Assembly: GCA_913058395.1 (NCBI GenBank)
Contig: CAJXQI010000005.1
Span: forward strand, 1-64,000
Source: an uncultured Colwellia sp.
GTDB lineage: Bacteria; Pseudomonadota; Gammaproteobacteria; Enterobacterales; Alteromonadaceae
Direction: 5' to 3'
DNA: 64,000 nt
Notes under the pieces: model-generated
Databases searched by the model: none
The model's input: only the letters and a program-made list of their open reading frames with translations
Told to the model about the DNA's origin: nothing
Made by a program: the position numbers and the translations under genes
Shown here: positions 36,500-46,384 of the stretch, piece after piece
Position numbering within the stretch: position 1 is the first letter of the stretch
Layout of the letters: every line of letters starts with the position of its first letter

Positions 36500-36548
36500 A
36501 AGCTACAGTGAGTGTCACTCTAAATTTAACTGGCACTCACTGTAGCTT
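36500..36548 (-). terminator. Long-stem terminator after the cold-shock/Excalibur gene
   Basis: AAGCTACAGTGAGTGTCA and TGGCACTCACTGTAGCTT pair over 18 bp with one mismatch and a 13-base loop. The first base touches the stop codon, and the reverse strand runs into a TTTTAT tract. Confidence 0.75.
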
Positions 36549-37129
36549 CAAAACCGCGTATCATTTTCACAAGGTCTTCCGTCATTATCACCATCCATCT
36601 TTGTAATTGGACAATGATTAATAAAATACACGGCTTCTGCGCGAGATGTCATTTGACTGCAATATTGTCTGCCATCACACGAGAACTGAGAATTTGTATC
36701 AGAACCTGCATTTGCATCTGAGAAAGCGCGATTTAATAAGGTTTCACTAGGTATTGTTATGCTGGGAGTTTGTTGGATTGGTGTTCTAGTTGGCGATAAT
36801 CCTAGGCGTTGATAACTAAAAGCGCCAATACCTATGATCATAAAGAGTAAGACAAATTTATTTTTAGGCGCTGAAGTGTTTCTATGTAGTCTTTGCTTAT
36901 GCTTCGGTGCTGCCTTGGCAGCAACACCTTCAATGCGGCAGTTAATTGCTCTAGATTTACCATTGCCCTGCTTTTCCACCTCAAAATAGATGAAATCACC
37001 GACTTTAGGCTTTCGACTCATGGTTCTTAAGGCCGAGATATGAATAAAGGTATCTTGTTTAAGCTCATTCGATTCGATGAAGCCAAAGCCTTTATCATCT
37101 ATCCAGTTTTTTAGTTGTCCTTTATGCAT
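36548..37129 (-). CDS. Cold-shock domain, membrane span and Excalibur domain fusion
   Basis: A 193-residue product. An N-terminal cold-shock domain (about 1-70) has the RNP-1-like GFGFIE and an FIHISAL segment. A single hydrophobic span follows at about 90-107. The C-terminal part (about 145-190) ends in an Excalibur calcium-binding motif, DGDNDGRPCE, with four cysteines for disulphides. The layout puts a nucleic-acid-binding domain in the cytoplasm and a small extracytoplasmic domain outside. Function is unknown; an envelope stress or anchor role is guesswork. Confidence 0.82.
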   Translation of the reverse strand: MHKGQLKNWIDDKGFGFIESNELKQDTFIHISALRTMSRKPKVGDFIYFEVEKQGNGKSRAINCRIEGVAAKAAPKHKQRLHRNTSAPKNKFVLLFMIIGIGAFSYQRLGLSPTRTPIQQTPSITIPSETLLNRAFSDANAGSDTNSQFSCDGRQYCSQMTSRAEAVYFINHCPITKMDGDNDGRPCENDTRF

Positions 37130-37261
37130 TACAGTTCCATTGCAAATGTTATTTCACTTGTACATCAGTACCAAAAAATTAATATCTCATAATAACAGCT
37201 ACCTAGGTAGTAATTGTTTTCCTTTTATTGTTGTAGGTCATGCTTTGGGAGGTACGTTATT

Positions 37262-38710
37262 CTATAGGTCTATATTTTCATCTTCATTAGCATCATTTAA
37301 ACGCACTTTTACCCTAAAGAAATGATCTGTCGACGAAATATCTAATGACCAATGGCATTGTTGGCAGATTTTTTCAGCTAAAAATAAACCTAAGCCATAT
37401 CCGTAATTTAGTTTCGTTGTATCATCATTTATTTCTGATATAGCGTTATCGGTAATACGGTTTTCTATCATCAACGCTTTATTTTTAAGTACTAATTTAA
37501 TATTGCCGTCAGCCGTATACTGGCATGCATTACGTAACAAGTTATTCATTAAAATATCAGCTAATTCATATTGGCCGTACAAGCGAATATGCTCGTCCAT
37601 CTCAATAACGAATTGAATGTTTTTTCTTGAAAATTGTTGCTGACAACTTGTCACCGCTTGCTCTATCAATTCATCCAATAGAAATACCTTATTGGCTATT
37701 GCATACTGGCCATTAACATTTGCAGAAACTACGTTTGAGTGCTGTTCACTTCGCCAAAGTTGTAATAACGTTTGAGTTAACTGCTTCATTTTAAGGTGAG
37801 CATTATTGAGTTTTATTAATTTGCTTTTATCTTTGGCATTAATATTTTTACTGCTATTTAATAAGGTTAATGCCGCAGAAATAATGGCTATGGGGGTTCT
37901 TAACTCATGACTTAAGCTGGTCAAAAAGTGCTTTTCGCGTGTCAATAAAGCTTGTTGACTTTGCTGCAAGTCATATTGCGCTAACAAGCTTGTTTGTAAA
38001 CTGGTTGCACTATTGACTAGCTCTGAAAATTGTATGGTTTTAGGCAATTTATGCTGCTTTAGCTGTGTATAGTCCAGTTGACTCATGGTGTTGATATAAT
38101 GATGAAAACCTGACATTTGCCGAGTAATGCTTTTGTTGGTATGCAAACTATAGAAGATCACGAATGCCAAACATAAGGCCACTAGCAGGATAAAACTATT
38201 CAGCCAAGATTGATAAAAAATGGCTTCATGTTGTTGGTTGAATATATGTATCACAAAGAAGGTTTCGTTTTTTTCCTCTGAAAAATAAGGCAAAATATAA
38301 ATAGCATGCTGTTTTAATTGGTAAACCGTGGTTTTGTTGAGCAATTCGTTAGATAATAATTTGTTAGGCGATAAGTCATTGGCCAAAACTGGCTCGTTCT
38401 TTATACCGTCAAGCTTCTTTTCGATGATGCCAAGTAACTGCTTATATGCTTGTGGTAACTGGCTGATTCCCCAGTAATACTCTTTTATGCCAACATCAAA
38501 TTCCATGATTTGGTCGCTAACGGCATAATGTTCACTCAACACTTGAGCATCATATTGCATGTAATAATCAGTGGTATCGTCCATAGCACTGTGGCGCATA
38601 AAAAGCACAACCGTGACAAATATAACGATTAACGTGACTAAAATAGCTAAATATCGTTGATTTAAAAAACCATGTAGTGATTGTTTAGCATAACTGTTAT
38701 TTAACTCCAC
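37262..38710 (-). CDS. Sensor histidine kinase
   Basis: A 482-residue product. Membrane spans at about residues 20-38 and 170-188 bracket a periplasmic sensor domain of about 130 residues. The HisKA domain has the phosphoacceptor His268 in SLSHELRTPI, and the ATPase end has the N box (LMNNLLRNACQYT) and a G box (YGYGLGLFLAEK). It pairs with the response regulator 28 bases upstream; both are on the reverse strand. The signal is unknown. Confidence 0.92.
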   Translation of the reverse strand: MELNNSYAKQSLHGFLNQRYLAILVTLIVIFVTVVLFMRHSAMDDTTDYYMQYDAQVLSEHYAVSDQIMEFDVGIKEYYWGISQLPQAYKQLLGIIEKKLDGIKNEPVLANDLSPNKLLSNELLNKTTVYQLKQHAIYILPYFSEEKNETFFVIHIFNQQHEAIFYQSWLNSFILLVALCLAFVIFYSLHTNKSITRQMSGFHHYINTMSQLDYTQLKQHKLPKTIQFSELVNSATSLQTSLLAQYDLQQSQQALLTREKHFLTSLSHELRTPIAIISAALTLLNSSKNINAKDKSKLIKLNNAHLKMKQLTQTLLQLWRSEQHSNVVSANVNGQYAIANKVFLLDELIEQAVTSCQQQFSRKNIQFVIEMDEHIRLYGQYELADILMNNLLRNACQYTADGNIKLVLKNKALMIENRITDNAISEINDDTTKLNYGYGLGLFLAEKICQQCHWSLDISSTDHFFRVKVRLNDANEDENIDL

Positions 38711-38738
38711 CTTACTACCCTTCTAACTTTGCGATTAT

Positions 38739-39413
38739 TTATGAGTGATTTCTTAACGCGATTCCGGCACCTCTAATGGTGTGAATTAAAGGCGTTTCCT
38801 GGTCGTTATCAATTAAACTTCTTAACCTAAAAACTAAGGTTTTAAGCATATCTTTACTGGGTTCTTGATCAGGCCATACTTCATTTTCTATGGTAGTTTT
38901 ATCAACGACATTAGGGCTATGTTTGGCCAGTAAGGTTAATAATTGCCATTGTGTTGGTGACATCGCTATTGCTCTATCAGCACGTACTACACAACGTTGT
39001 TGATAATTTATCGTCAAGTTGTCTAATTCAAAGTTGGTATTTTTTGAAGGTTTTGCGCCACGTGAAGCAAGTACTTGAATTCGCGCAGCAAGTTCTTCTA
39101 ATTCGAACGGTTTAGTTAAGTAGTCATCTGCGCCTAAGCTAAACCCCGTAAGTTTATCTGTTAAGCTATCGCGTGCGGTAAGAAAAAGGATCGGTGTTGT
39201 AATGCCTGATCTTCGAAGTTGCTCACAAACAGCAAAGCCATCCAATCTCGGCATAGTTACATCAAGTACTATCACCTCGTATTGATTTTTGTCCAACAAA
39301 CTCAAGGCATTAATGCCATCAAATGCGTAGTCACATTCAATATTAACCGTGGCTAAAAAATCTATGGTTAACTCTGCGAGATCTGCCTCGTCTTCAACTA
39401 AAAGAATTAGCAT
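38739..39413 (-). CDS. OmpR-family response regulator
   Basis: A 224-residue product. The receiver domain has acidic residues in LVEDEADL and the phosphoacceptor Asp51 in IVLDVTMPR, with Thr and Lys conserved further on. The C-terminal winged-helix DNA-binding domain (about 125-222) has the LKTLVFRLRSLID recognition pattern. First gene of the pair with the sensor kinase. It is divergent from the amidohydrolase gene, a candidate target. Confidence 0.94.
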   Translation of the reverse strand: MLILLVEDEADLAELTIDFLATVNIECDYAFDGINALSLLDKNQYEVIVLDVTMPRLDGFAVCEQLRRSGITTPILFLTARDSLTDKLTGFSLGADDYLTKPFELEELAARIQVLASRGAKPSKNTNFELDNLTINYQQRCVVRADRAIAMSPTQWQLLTLLAKHSPNVVDKTTIENEVWPDQEPSKDMLKTLVFRLRSLIDNDQETPLIHTIRGAGIALRNHS

Positions 39414-39518
39414 TGGCTGACTGCTTGTAGAACACTATTTTGCATCTTATTCATTCCGCTTCAATGTTGCATTGGCGACTAAGTATCCTAAGGTTAACAC
39501 ATGACAACATCTAGCTAG

Positions 39519-39536
39519 TTACCTTTTGGTTACCTT
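39519..39536. promoter_or_regulatory. Candidate direct-repeat operator between response regulator and amidohydrolase genes
   Basis: TTACCTT occurs at 39519-39525 and again at 39530-39536, an 11-bp period. OmpR-family regulators usually bind direct repeats spaced 10-11 bp. It lies in the divergent region, so autoregulation or control of the neighbour is possible. Confidence 0.35.
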
Positions 39537-39619
39537 CTATCGATTAAACTTGTTCACAGTAAAATACAGTTAAGCACATAAAAGTGCTCAGAATAGACGT
39601 TGTGGAGAAACTTATAAAT

Positions 39620-41353
39620 ATGTTTTTAGCAAATAAAAAGTCAATAATGACTTCTTTATTAATAGTGAATTTATTACTTATCGGATGTGGAAATTCAAAT
39701 GGTAATGCGACTAATAATACACTTGAGTCAACAGTTCCAAAAAATACTGAAGTAGCAACGCAAGTATTCAAAAATGGCAAAATATATACCGTAAATGAAC
39801 AGCAAGAATGGGCTGATGCCGTTGCCATTAAAGACAATAAAATTATATTTGTTGGCAGCAATGCCGATGTTGAAAGCTACGTAGATTCAACAACAAAAGT
39901 GACTGATTTGTCGGGAAAAATGATGATACCGGGATTTCATGATGTTCATATGCACCCCATTGAGTCGGCGTCTGAGAATACCCATTTTGCTATTAGTGCA
40001 CAAGTAACTAACCCCGAAAACTACATTGATGAAATAATTGCGGCATCTACAGCAAACCCTGGTTCGGGTTGGTTAATTGGCTTTGGCCATTCTATCTTCT
40101 CCTTGCTAGAGGCGAGCCGCCCGCCAATAGATATTCTTGATGAAGCGGTACCGGATCGCCCTGTTATTATCATGGATCATACGTCTCATTCTATGTGGGT
40201 AAATTCAGCGGCACTTGAAGTTGCTGGTTTTACTAAAGATACGCCGCATCCAACAGGCGGGAGAATTTTACGTGATGAATTTACCGGTAAGCTTAATGGT
40301 ATTTTAATTGATAACGCGGGCAATATTGTTATGGATATTGCGCTAGAGCCAACAACGGCAAGCTTACAAGCAGACTACAATGGGCTTGTTGAATATACCC
40401 TACCTCAACTTGCTAAACATGGTATTACTTCTATCAGTGATGCCAGAAGTTTTTGGCAACGTGATGATCATACGACGTGGTTAAAAGCAGAACAAAATGA
40501 TGTAATAACCGCACGTGTTGCAGTGGGTTTATGGGCATACCCTAGCGCTAACGACGATGAACAACTGGCTGATTTAAAAGCGCTTTATAGCAATAATTCA
40601 GACAGCTACCTTAAATTCAACCAAATTAAGTTATATTCTGACGGTATAGTCGTCAACGCTACTTCAGCTATGTTATCGGCATACAATATCGACTTAATAG
40701 GCATTCCAGAAAACAAAGGGCTTAATTATTTTAGCCAAGCACGTATTGAAAAATATATTGCCGCCTTAGCGCCGACCGGATTTGATTTTCATATGCATGC
40801 TATTGGTGATCGCGGTATTAGAGAAGCATTAAACGCAGTTGAAAATGCAGGCAGTGCAGATGAACGTCATCGAATTACTCATGTGGAAATTGTAGACCCC
40901 GCAGATATTCCACGATTTGCAGCGCTTAATGTTACTGCAGATGCGCAAGTAGCGGGTGATTTTACCAATCCTGAGCACTGGCAAGAAAATAATGAATTAA
41001 TTGGGGCGGTAAGATCTGATAATGCAGTACCGATCAAGTCATTAGATGCTGCAGGCGCACGAGTAACCTTAAGCAGTGATTGGAATGTAAGTCCGTTTAA
41101 TCCATTTATCGGCTTACAAAATGCCGTAACACGTGCACCACAAGAATTGACCTTATCCAAAGCAATCAAGGCATACACGCTTAATAGTGCTTACGTAATG
41201 AGACAAGAAGATAAGGTGGGTAGCATTGAAGTGGGTAAACTTGCAGATTTGGTCGTGTTAGATAGAAACTTGTTTGATATAGCAGAAAATTCAATTAATC
41301 AAACTAAGATCATAATGACAGTGTTTGACGGTGAAATTATTTACCAGCGCTAA
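39620..41353 (+). CDS. Amidohydrolase-family lipoprotein (YtcJ-like)
   Basis: A product of about 577 residues from the ATG at 39620, with GGAG about 12 bases upstream (a GTG start at 39584 is open but unlikely). The lipobox LLIGC gives Cys23. The metal-binding HxH is in FHDVHMHP. A later HAIGDRGIREAL motif and SSDWNVSPF match the YtcJ-type metal-dependent amidohydrolases. Substrate unknown, probably an extracytoplasmic cyclic amide or ester. Divergent from the two-component system. Confidence 0.85.
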   Translation: MFLANKKSIMTSLLIVNLLLIGCGNSNGNATNNTLESTVPKNTEVATQVFKNGKIYTVNEQQEWADAVAIKDNKIIFVGSNADVESYVDSTTKVTDLSGKMMIPGFHDVHMHPIESASENTHFAISAQVTNPENYIDEIIAASTANPGSGWLIGFGHSIFSLLEASRPPIDILDEAVPDRPVIIMDHTSHSMWVNSAALEVAGFTKDTPHPTGGRILRDEFTGKLNGILIDNAGNIVMDIALEPTTASLQADYNGLVEYTLPQLAKHGITSISDARSFWQRDDHTTWLKAEQNDVITARVAVGLWAYPSANDDEQLADLKALYSNNSDSYLKFNQIKLYSDGIVVNATSAMLSAYNIDLIGIPENKGLNYFSQARIEKYIAALAPTGFDFHMHAIGDRGIREALNAVENAGSADERHRITHVEIVDPADIPRFAALNVTADAQVAGDFTNPEHWQENNELIGAVRSDNAVPIKSLDAAGARVTLSSDWNVSPFNPFIGLQNAVTRAPQELTLSKAIKAYTLNSAYVMRQEDKVGSIEVGKLADLVVLDRNLFDIAENSINQTKIIMTVFDGEIIYQR

Positions 41354-41368
41354 AGTGCCGCAGAACAA

Positions 41369-41420
41369 AAATAGTAAAAGACCAATACAGTTTCTACTTT
41401 GTATTGGTCTTTTACTATTT
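41369..41420. terminator. Bidirectional terminator between amidohydrolase and tehB genes
   Basis: A perfect 21-bp stem AAATAGTAAAAGACCAATAC.. with a 10-base loop; the right arm (41400-41420) is the exact reverse complement. A and T tracts flank both ends. Confidence 0.85.
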
Positions 41421-41504
41421 ATACAAATATTTCTCTATTGGATATGGATGAGCCAATAGATTATTAATTTAACCACATTACAACAATGAGTAATGGCTTA
41501 GATT

Positions 41505-42071
41505 TTAAACAGGCTTTTTCGCCAACATAGTAGCAAACTGTAATTTAGCTCCATTGTGCATAGTGCCAACATCTTCGTTGTACTTGATCATTTCCCAGCC
41601 TTTATAAGCTTCAGACAGCTGCCCTGCTTTTAGTGTAAATGGGAATGGCGCTGGGCATGGATGCTGCTCAGTATTCATGGCGCAAACGATGAGGTTATAA
41701 CCACCTGCTGCAGTAGAGTTTTGCATATCGGCGATAACTGCTTCAACGCGAGATGGGTCGATAAACATTAGTGTAACAGTACAAGAAATAAAGCCGTAGT
41801 GCTCACCAAGGCTGGCATTGTTAATGTCGTAAACTTGCGCTTTAACATTCTCAAGACCTTGCTCATCAATAATGCTTTGCAGCATGTTAATCGCTCCGGG
41901 ATTAACGTCTATAGCGGTAACGTTAAATCCGTGTTGGCCTAGGTATACTGCATTGCGTCCGTTTGAACAGCCCATATCTAGGGTGTCGCAAGGTTCAATA
42001 ACTTTACACGCTTCTACAACTTCACTGTGCGCAGGATTTAAGCCGTAACGGCTATTTAGGTCAACTATCAT
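41505..42071 (-). CDS. tehB: SAM-dependent methyltransferase, TehB type
   Basis: A 188-residue product. SAM motif I is LDMGCSNGRNAVYLG. The N-terminal NSRYGLNPAHSEVVEA and the later TLMFIDPSR match the short TehB proteins linked to tellurite resistance. It methylates an unknown small substrate in the cytoplasm. Convergent with the amidohydrolase gene. Confidence 0.85.
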   Translation of the reverse strand: MIVDLNSRYGLNPAHSEVVEACKVIEPCDTLDMGCSNGRNAVYLGQHGFNVTAIDVNPGAINMLQSIIDEQGLENVKAQVYDINNASLGEHYGFISCTVTLMFIDPSRVEAVIADMQNSTAAGGYNLIVCAMNTEQHPCPAPFPFTLKAGQLSEAYKGWEMIKYNEDVGTMHNGAKLQFATMLAKKPV

Positions 42072-42265
42072 GGTATCTACTTCGGTTTTGAGATGTGGGT
42101 GACTATCTTACTACTAACGTATTTGTGCTACTTGACCCAAATCAACAACACTTGTAATTGAAATTAAGCTCGGCAAAATTAAACGAAATAAGCGGCTGAG
42201 TATTCGATACTGAACGGGTATTCATAAAGGAGTGAAAATAGCTTAGTGATGCCGACTTTAAGCAT

Positions 42266-42667
42266 TTACGACATTAACTGCTGATTTTTAAGCCATTCCA
42301 TGACTTTAATTGAGCCAAGTGAACAAAGCGTTCTATTTTCATAACCAATAAAGTCAATTTCTTCTATTTCAGCGTCAGGGCAAAGCTCTCCTTTAAAGTC
42401 GGCAAAGTAACAGGTTAACTTAACAATAGTGTCGCTACTCTTTCCATCAGCAGGTGCACTAAAGGTTTCAACATACTGAATAGAGTTGGGGATCAAGTTA
42501 ACAGAAATTTCTTCTTTAATTTCACGTATAAGTGCTTGTTCATCTGACTCTCCTACTTCGCGCTTTCCACCAGGTAAATAGAAAAGTGTTTTATTTTTCG
42601 AACGAGCGCTCAAGAGTTTACCGTCTTGAATATATAACCATGCTAATTTATCAATTTCTTTATGCAC
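42266..42667 (-). CDS. Nudix hydrolase
   Basis: A 133-residue product with a complete Nudix box, GGKREVGESDEQALIREI continuing into KEEIS. It would hydrolyse nucleoside diphosphate derivatives in a metal-dependent way. The substrate cannot be told from sequence. The upstream 51 bases separate it from a hypothetical gene on the same strand. Confidence 0.9.
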   Translation of the reverse strand: MHKEIDKLAWLYIQDGKLLSARSKNKTLFYLPGGKREVGESDEQALIREIKEEISVNLIPNSIQYVETFSAPADGKSSDTIVKLTCYFADFKGELCPDAEIEEIDFIGYENRTLCSLGSIKVMEWLKNQQLMS

Positions 42668-42718
42668 AAATGCTCCCTTTTGTTTAACAAGTTTTTAATT
42701 GTTTTGCTTAGCGCTTTT

Positions 42719-43051
42719 TTACGCTTTATCGACAATGAAATTGGCTTCCAAAATTTCTAACATAAGTTCTACGGTTAAATCACTAATTTTATATTCGGTA
42801 GATGAATGTATATCTCCGGCCTTATTGCCTAGCGCAATTTCTGCAATGTCAGGTTTTTCATCATAAAGCACAATTACAATTTTTTTATTTAGCGCGATAC
42901 AGTCAATAGTGATCGCATCGGCTTTCATAGCTTGTTTACGTAAGGTTTTATCCATTATTCCCATAATGGTGTCGACAGTATCAAATTTATTAAAAAACAA
43001 ATCGTTCGCCTTAGCGACAATTTCGGATAAATTGTTTAGGGTAGTTTTCAT
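42719..43051 (-). CDS. Conserved hypothetical cytoplasmic protein
   Basis: A 110-residue product without signal or membrane span. It has an alternating helical/strand pattern around IDCIALNKKIVIVLYDEKPD. It precedes the Nudix gene on the same strand and may share its transcript. No family recognised. Confidence 0.72.
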   Translation of the reverse strand: MKTTLNNLSEIVAKANDLFFNKFDTVDTIMGIMDKTLRKQAMKADAITIDCIALNKKIVIVLYDEKPDIAEIALGNKAGDIHSSTEYKISDLTVELMLEILEANFIVDKA

Positions 43052-43256
43052 TTATAACTCTTACAGGTTAACAAAATAGCTTGGAATGACCGTAATTCAC
43101 GGTTCTCATTTAACTTTCAAAAGCTGTCATCATTCAATCAAGGAATTATTAACTGAATGAGGCAACTCTAACGAGGGATTTAATGCATAGCTTGTATGCA
43201 AACCAAATCGTGAATAATTGATGAAAGCTAGCAATTATGACTGGTGTTAAATTGAA

Positions 43257-43805
43257 TTAAAAATAACTGACAAAATCATCATGTGCTTTAGTGGCTTTTA
43301 ACGGTAACTCTTTTGCTTTTTCACCAATATATAAAAAGCCAACAATTTCTTCATGCAATGCGATATTCAAACGCTCTTTTACCAATGGGTGATAACTCAT
43401 CTCGCCCGTACGCCACATTGCACCTAAGCCTAAGCTAGTTGCAGCCATTTGCATTGCATGAGCCGCACAACCAGCAGAAATAAGTTGCTCTTGCTGTGGT
43501 ACTTTTACGTGTTGTTGAAACTTAGTGCTAATAACAATAATAAGCGGTGCACGAAATGGCATTTTTGCCGCTTTTTCAATTTTTGCTTCATCTGCACCGT
43601 CGCTTATCACTGCAGATTTAAAGGCTTTACCTAATTTCGTTAACCCGTCACCTTTTACCACAGTAAAATGCCACGGTATTAGCCCAGCATGATCTGGAAC
43701 ACGCATACCAGCTTGGAGAATACTATTGATAGTCGCTTCATCTGGCGCTACTCCTTGCAGATGAGGATTTGATTGACGAGTATGCAAAAACTCTAAAACA
43801 TTCAT
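43257..43805 (-). CDS. ydjA: Nitroreductase-family protein, YdjA type
   Basis: A 182-residue FMN protein, nearly the length of E. coli YdjA (183). N-terminal FLHTRQSNPHLQGVAPDEA, then RVPDHAGLIPWHF and SAGCAAHAMQMAATSLGLGA are typical of the short nitroreductases. It probably reduces a nitro or quinone-like compound using NAD(P)H. Single gene. Confidence 0.88.
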   Translation of the reverse strand: MNVLEFLHTRQSNPHLQGVAPDEATINSILQAGMRVPDHAGLIPWHFTVVKGDGLTKLGKAFKSAVISDGADEAKIEKAAKMPFRAPLIIVISTKFQQHVKVPQQEQLISAGCAAHAMQMAATSLGLGAMWRTGEMSYHPLVKERLNIALHEEIVGFLYIGEKAKELPLKATKAHDDFVSYF

Positions 43806-44088
43806 AAAACGATAGATCCCTTTAATTCAAACTAATAGCTTACCAATGGTCGATACATTAACATTTTTTAGTGATTAAAATCACAGATTAACAGCTGTTT
43901 TTTATGAAATTTTTAAAACAACAAAATCACATAAAATAAAATGCCTTATTAACAGTAGAACTATATAGCTGCCATTTACTTTCAAAACGCTTTATGACAA
44001 AAATATTTACATTTACGACTACTTTCATAAGGGAATTTTAAGTAGCATATAGCTATCTAACTCTAAAATAATTAAACGATGAAGTTTT

Positions 44089-45951
44089 ATGAACGAAAAT
44101 AGAGGTACGTTTGCCAGAATAACCATAGGTTTATTCAGCTTATTGAACACATCACGGAAAATAATCGTCAATTTAGTATTTTTCACGGTGCTGTTATTAA
44201 TTTTCATCGCAATTTCAAGCGACGAAGAAAGTATTCACGTTAAAAATGGCTCTGCACTAGTATTGAATTTGCGCGGCGACATTGTTGAACAAAAATACGA
44301 AATTGATCCCATGGATACTTTTATCAATGAAGCATTAGATCAACCAGAAAAAGCGCCAGAAATTTTATTATCTGATGTGCTTGATGTAATTGAACATGCT
44401 AAAAATGATGACCGTATTGCAATGTTGGTATTAGACCTTAAAAACATGCAAGGCTCTGGGCTAACTAAACTCAAAGATATCGCCCAGGCATTAATTGAAT
44501 TCAAAAGTCATGATAAGAAAATTATTGCCATTGGCGAACAATACAGCCAAAACCAATATTACTTAGCCAGTTATGCTGATGAAGTATGGTTAAACCCAAA
44601 AGGCTGGATGTTACTAGATGGCTATGGCCGTTATCAGCTTTATTTTAAATCTGCATTGGAAAAACTTTCAATTAGTCAGCATATTTTCCGCGTAGGGACA
44701 TATAAATCTGCAGTTGAACCTTATATGCGTGATGATATGTCAGATGCCGCCAAAGAAGCGAATCATCTTTGGCTTAACGACTTATGGCAGCAATATAAAA
44801 CCGATGTTGCCCTTCAACGTAACTTTGAAACCAGTAACTTCGATGAAGATGTTGATGTGTTAGTTGAGAAGTTAAAAGCAGCTGATGGTAATGTTGCAGA
44901 ATACGCATTGCAAAATAATTGGGTTGATCAATTAAAAACTCGAGCACAAATAAACAAAGATTTAATCGAGCTAGTTGGCAGCGATGGCGATGACAGTTTC
45001 AAGCGCATTTCATTTAACGATTACTTAACGACGATAACACCAGAATTTGTGCCTGAAAGTATGAATACTGAAAAAGTAGCCATTATTGTTGCCAAAGGCA
45101 CTATTTTAAATGGTAACCAGAAACCAGGTGCAATAGGTGGAAGAAGTACAGCTGCCCTATTGCGTCAAGCACGAGAAGACAGCAATGTTAAAGCCGTAGT
45201 ACTACGAGTTGATAGTCCGGGCGGCAGCGCATACGCATCTGAAGTAATACGCCAAGAAGTTGAATTACTTAAAAACGCAGGTAAACCTGTAGTTGCATCT
45301 ATGGGAACCTATGCTGCATCAGGAGGCTATTGGATTTCGGCTCCGGCAGACAAGATATATGCATCACCTACTACAATCACTGGCTCTATCGGTATTTTTG
45401 GCTTTTTCATGACCTTTGAAAACACCTTAAGCAAGTTGGGTATTTACACTGATGGTGTTGGTACAACTGACATTGCAGGCTTTGGCTTAACAAGAGAATT
45501 AACACCTGGGATGGCTAGTATCGTACAACTTAATATTGAACGCGGTTACCGCGACTTTATTGAGCTAGTTGCTGAAAACCGCGACATGAATACTACACAA
45601 GTTGATGCAATTGCCCAAGGGCGAGTTTGGTCTGGTAAAAAAGCAAAAGAACTTGGCTTAGTTGATGAACTAGGTAATTTAGATGACGCTGTAAATGCTG
45701 CCGCAGAACTTGCCAGCTTAACTGACTTTGAAACCCTTTTAATTGAAAAAGAAAAAAGCAACAGAGCACAGTTTTTACAAAACTTATTGGGACAAGCATC
45801 CGTATTATTCGGCGACTCTGCAGCGCCGGTTTACAATGAAAATAGTTTGACCAAAGTGATCACTAAATTATCTTCTGAGCTGAAACAAATAGCTGAGCTA
45901 AATGACCCGCAAGGTATTTACTCTTTTTGTTTAGCCTGTGAAGTTGAGTAA
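44089..45951 (+). CDS. sppA: Signal peptide peptidase SppA, 67K type
   Basis: A 620-residue double-domain serine protease anchored by one span (about residues 25-42). The catalytic dyad is Lys206 in VGTYKSAVEP and Ser411 in AASGGYWIS, matching the arrangement in E. coli (K209/S409). VDSPGGSAYAS and TGSIGIFGFF are family signatures. It degrades cleaved signal peptides in the inner membrane facing the periplasm. Single gene with a terminator. Confidence 0.95.
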   Translation: MNENRGTFARITIGLFSLLNTSRKIIVNLVFFTVLLLIFIAISSDEESIHVKNGSALVLNLRGDIVEQKYEIDPMDTFINEALDQPEKAPEILLSDVLDVIEHAKNDDRIAMLVLDLKNMQGSGLTKLKDIAQALIEFKSHDKKIIAIGEQYSQNQYYLASYADEVWLNPKGWMLLDGYGRYQLYFKSALEKLSISQHIFRVGTYKSAVEPYMRDDMSDAAKEANHLWLNDLWQQYKTDVALQRNFETSNFDEDVDVLVEKLKAADGNVAEYALQNNWVDQLKTRAQINKDLIELVGSDGDDSFKRISFNDYLTTITPEFVPESMNTEKVAIIVAKGTILNGNQKPGAIGGRSTAALLRQAREDSNVKAVVLRVDSPGGSAYASEVIRQEVELLKNAGKPVVASMGTYAASGGYWISAPADKIYASPTTITGSIGIFGFFMTFENTLSKLGIYTDGVGTTDIAGFGLTRELTPGMASIVQLNIERGYRDFIELVAENRDMNTTQVDAIAQGRVWSGKKAKELGLVDELGNLDDAVNAAAELASLTDFETLLIEKEKSNRAQFLQNLLGQASVLFGDSAAPVYNENSLTKVITKLSSELKQIAELNDPQGIYSFCLACEVE

Positions 45952-45991
45952 TCATCTAGATTAATCTCCTTCATGGATGATTAAAACAAGC

Positions 45992-46020
45992 AAAGCCTCG
46001 ATAATTCGGGGCTTTTTCTT
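45992..46020 (+). terminator. Intrinsic terminator after sppA
   Basis: Stem AAAGCCTCG / CGGGGCTTT (one G-T pair) with a 6-base loop, followed by a T run. Confidence 0.8.
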
Positions 46021-46049
46021 GCCTTAAATTAACCAATCTACAACTACTT

Positions 46050-46246
46050 AACCTGAACTCGGGATAATGAGAATGAAAAACACAACTATTTCAAAGCATT
46101 ATCAAAACTTAATCTACAGTAGTGGTATTTACGTCTAGTTCAAGGCGTTTAAGTGTGCCCAATAACTCGTTATTGGTAACTTGAACAACGTAGAAATAGG
46201 CTTTAATAGCGCTGCTGTAGCATTTTGCTTATCCCGAGTTCAGGTT
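46050..46246. mobile_element. MITE-like element (197 bp)
   Basis: Perfect 18-bp terminal inverted repeats, AACCTGAACTCGGGATAA at 46050-46067 and its exact reverse complement at 46229-46246, flanked by the direct 4-bp duplication ACTT (46046-46049 and 46247-46250). No open frame. The inside is a nested set of inverted repeats (CTACAG/CTGTAG, AGTTCAAG/CTTGAAC, CCAATAA/TTATTGG), so the whole element can fold into one long hairpin. It would be moved by a transposase encoded elsewhere. Confidence 0.85.
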
Positions 46247-46384
46247 ACTTAGCCTCTAAAAAATTTAAAGGGAAATGTATATTTTAGCTAGCTTGTTAGT
46301 ATGCCCTTTGTGTTACAATCCAATTTTACGCTTCTAGGCTTGAAGCTAATAGTAATTCAGGCCATTTACCATAAGATTCTTACG

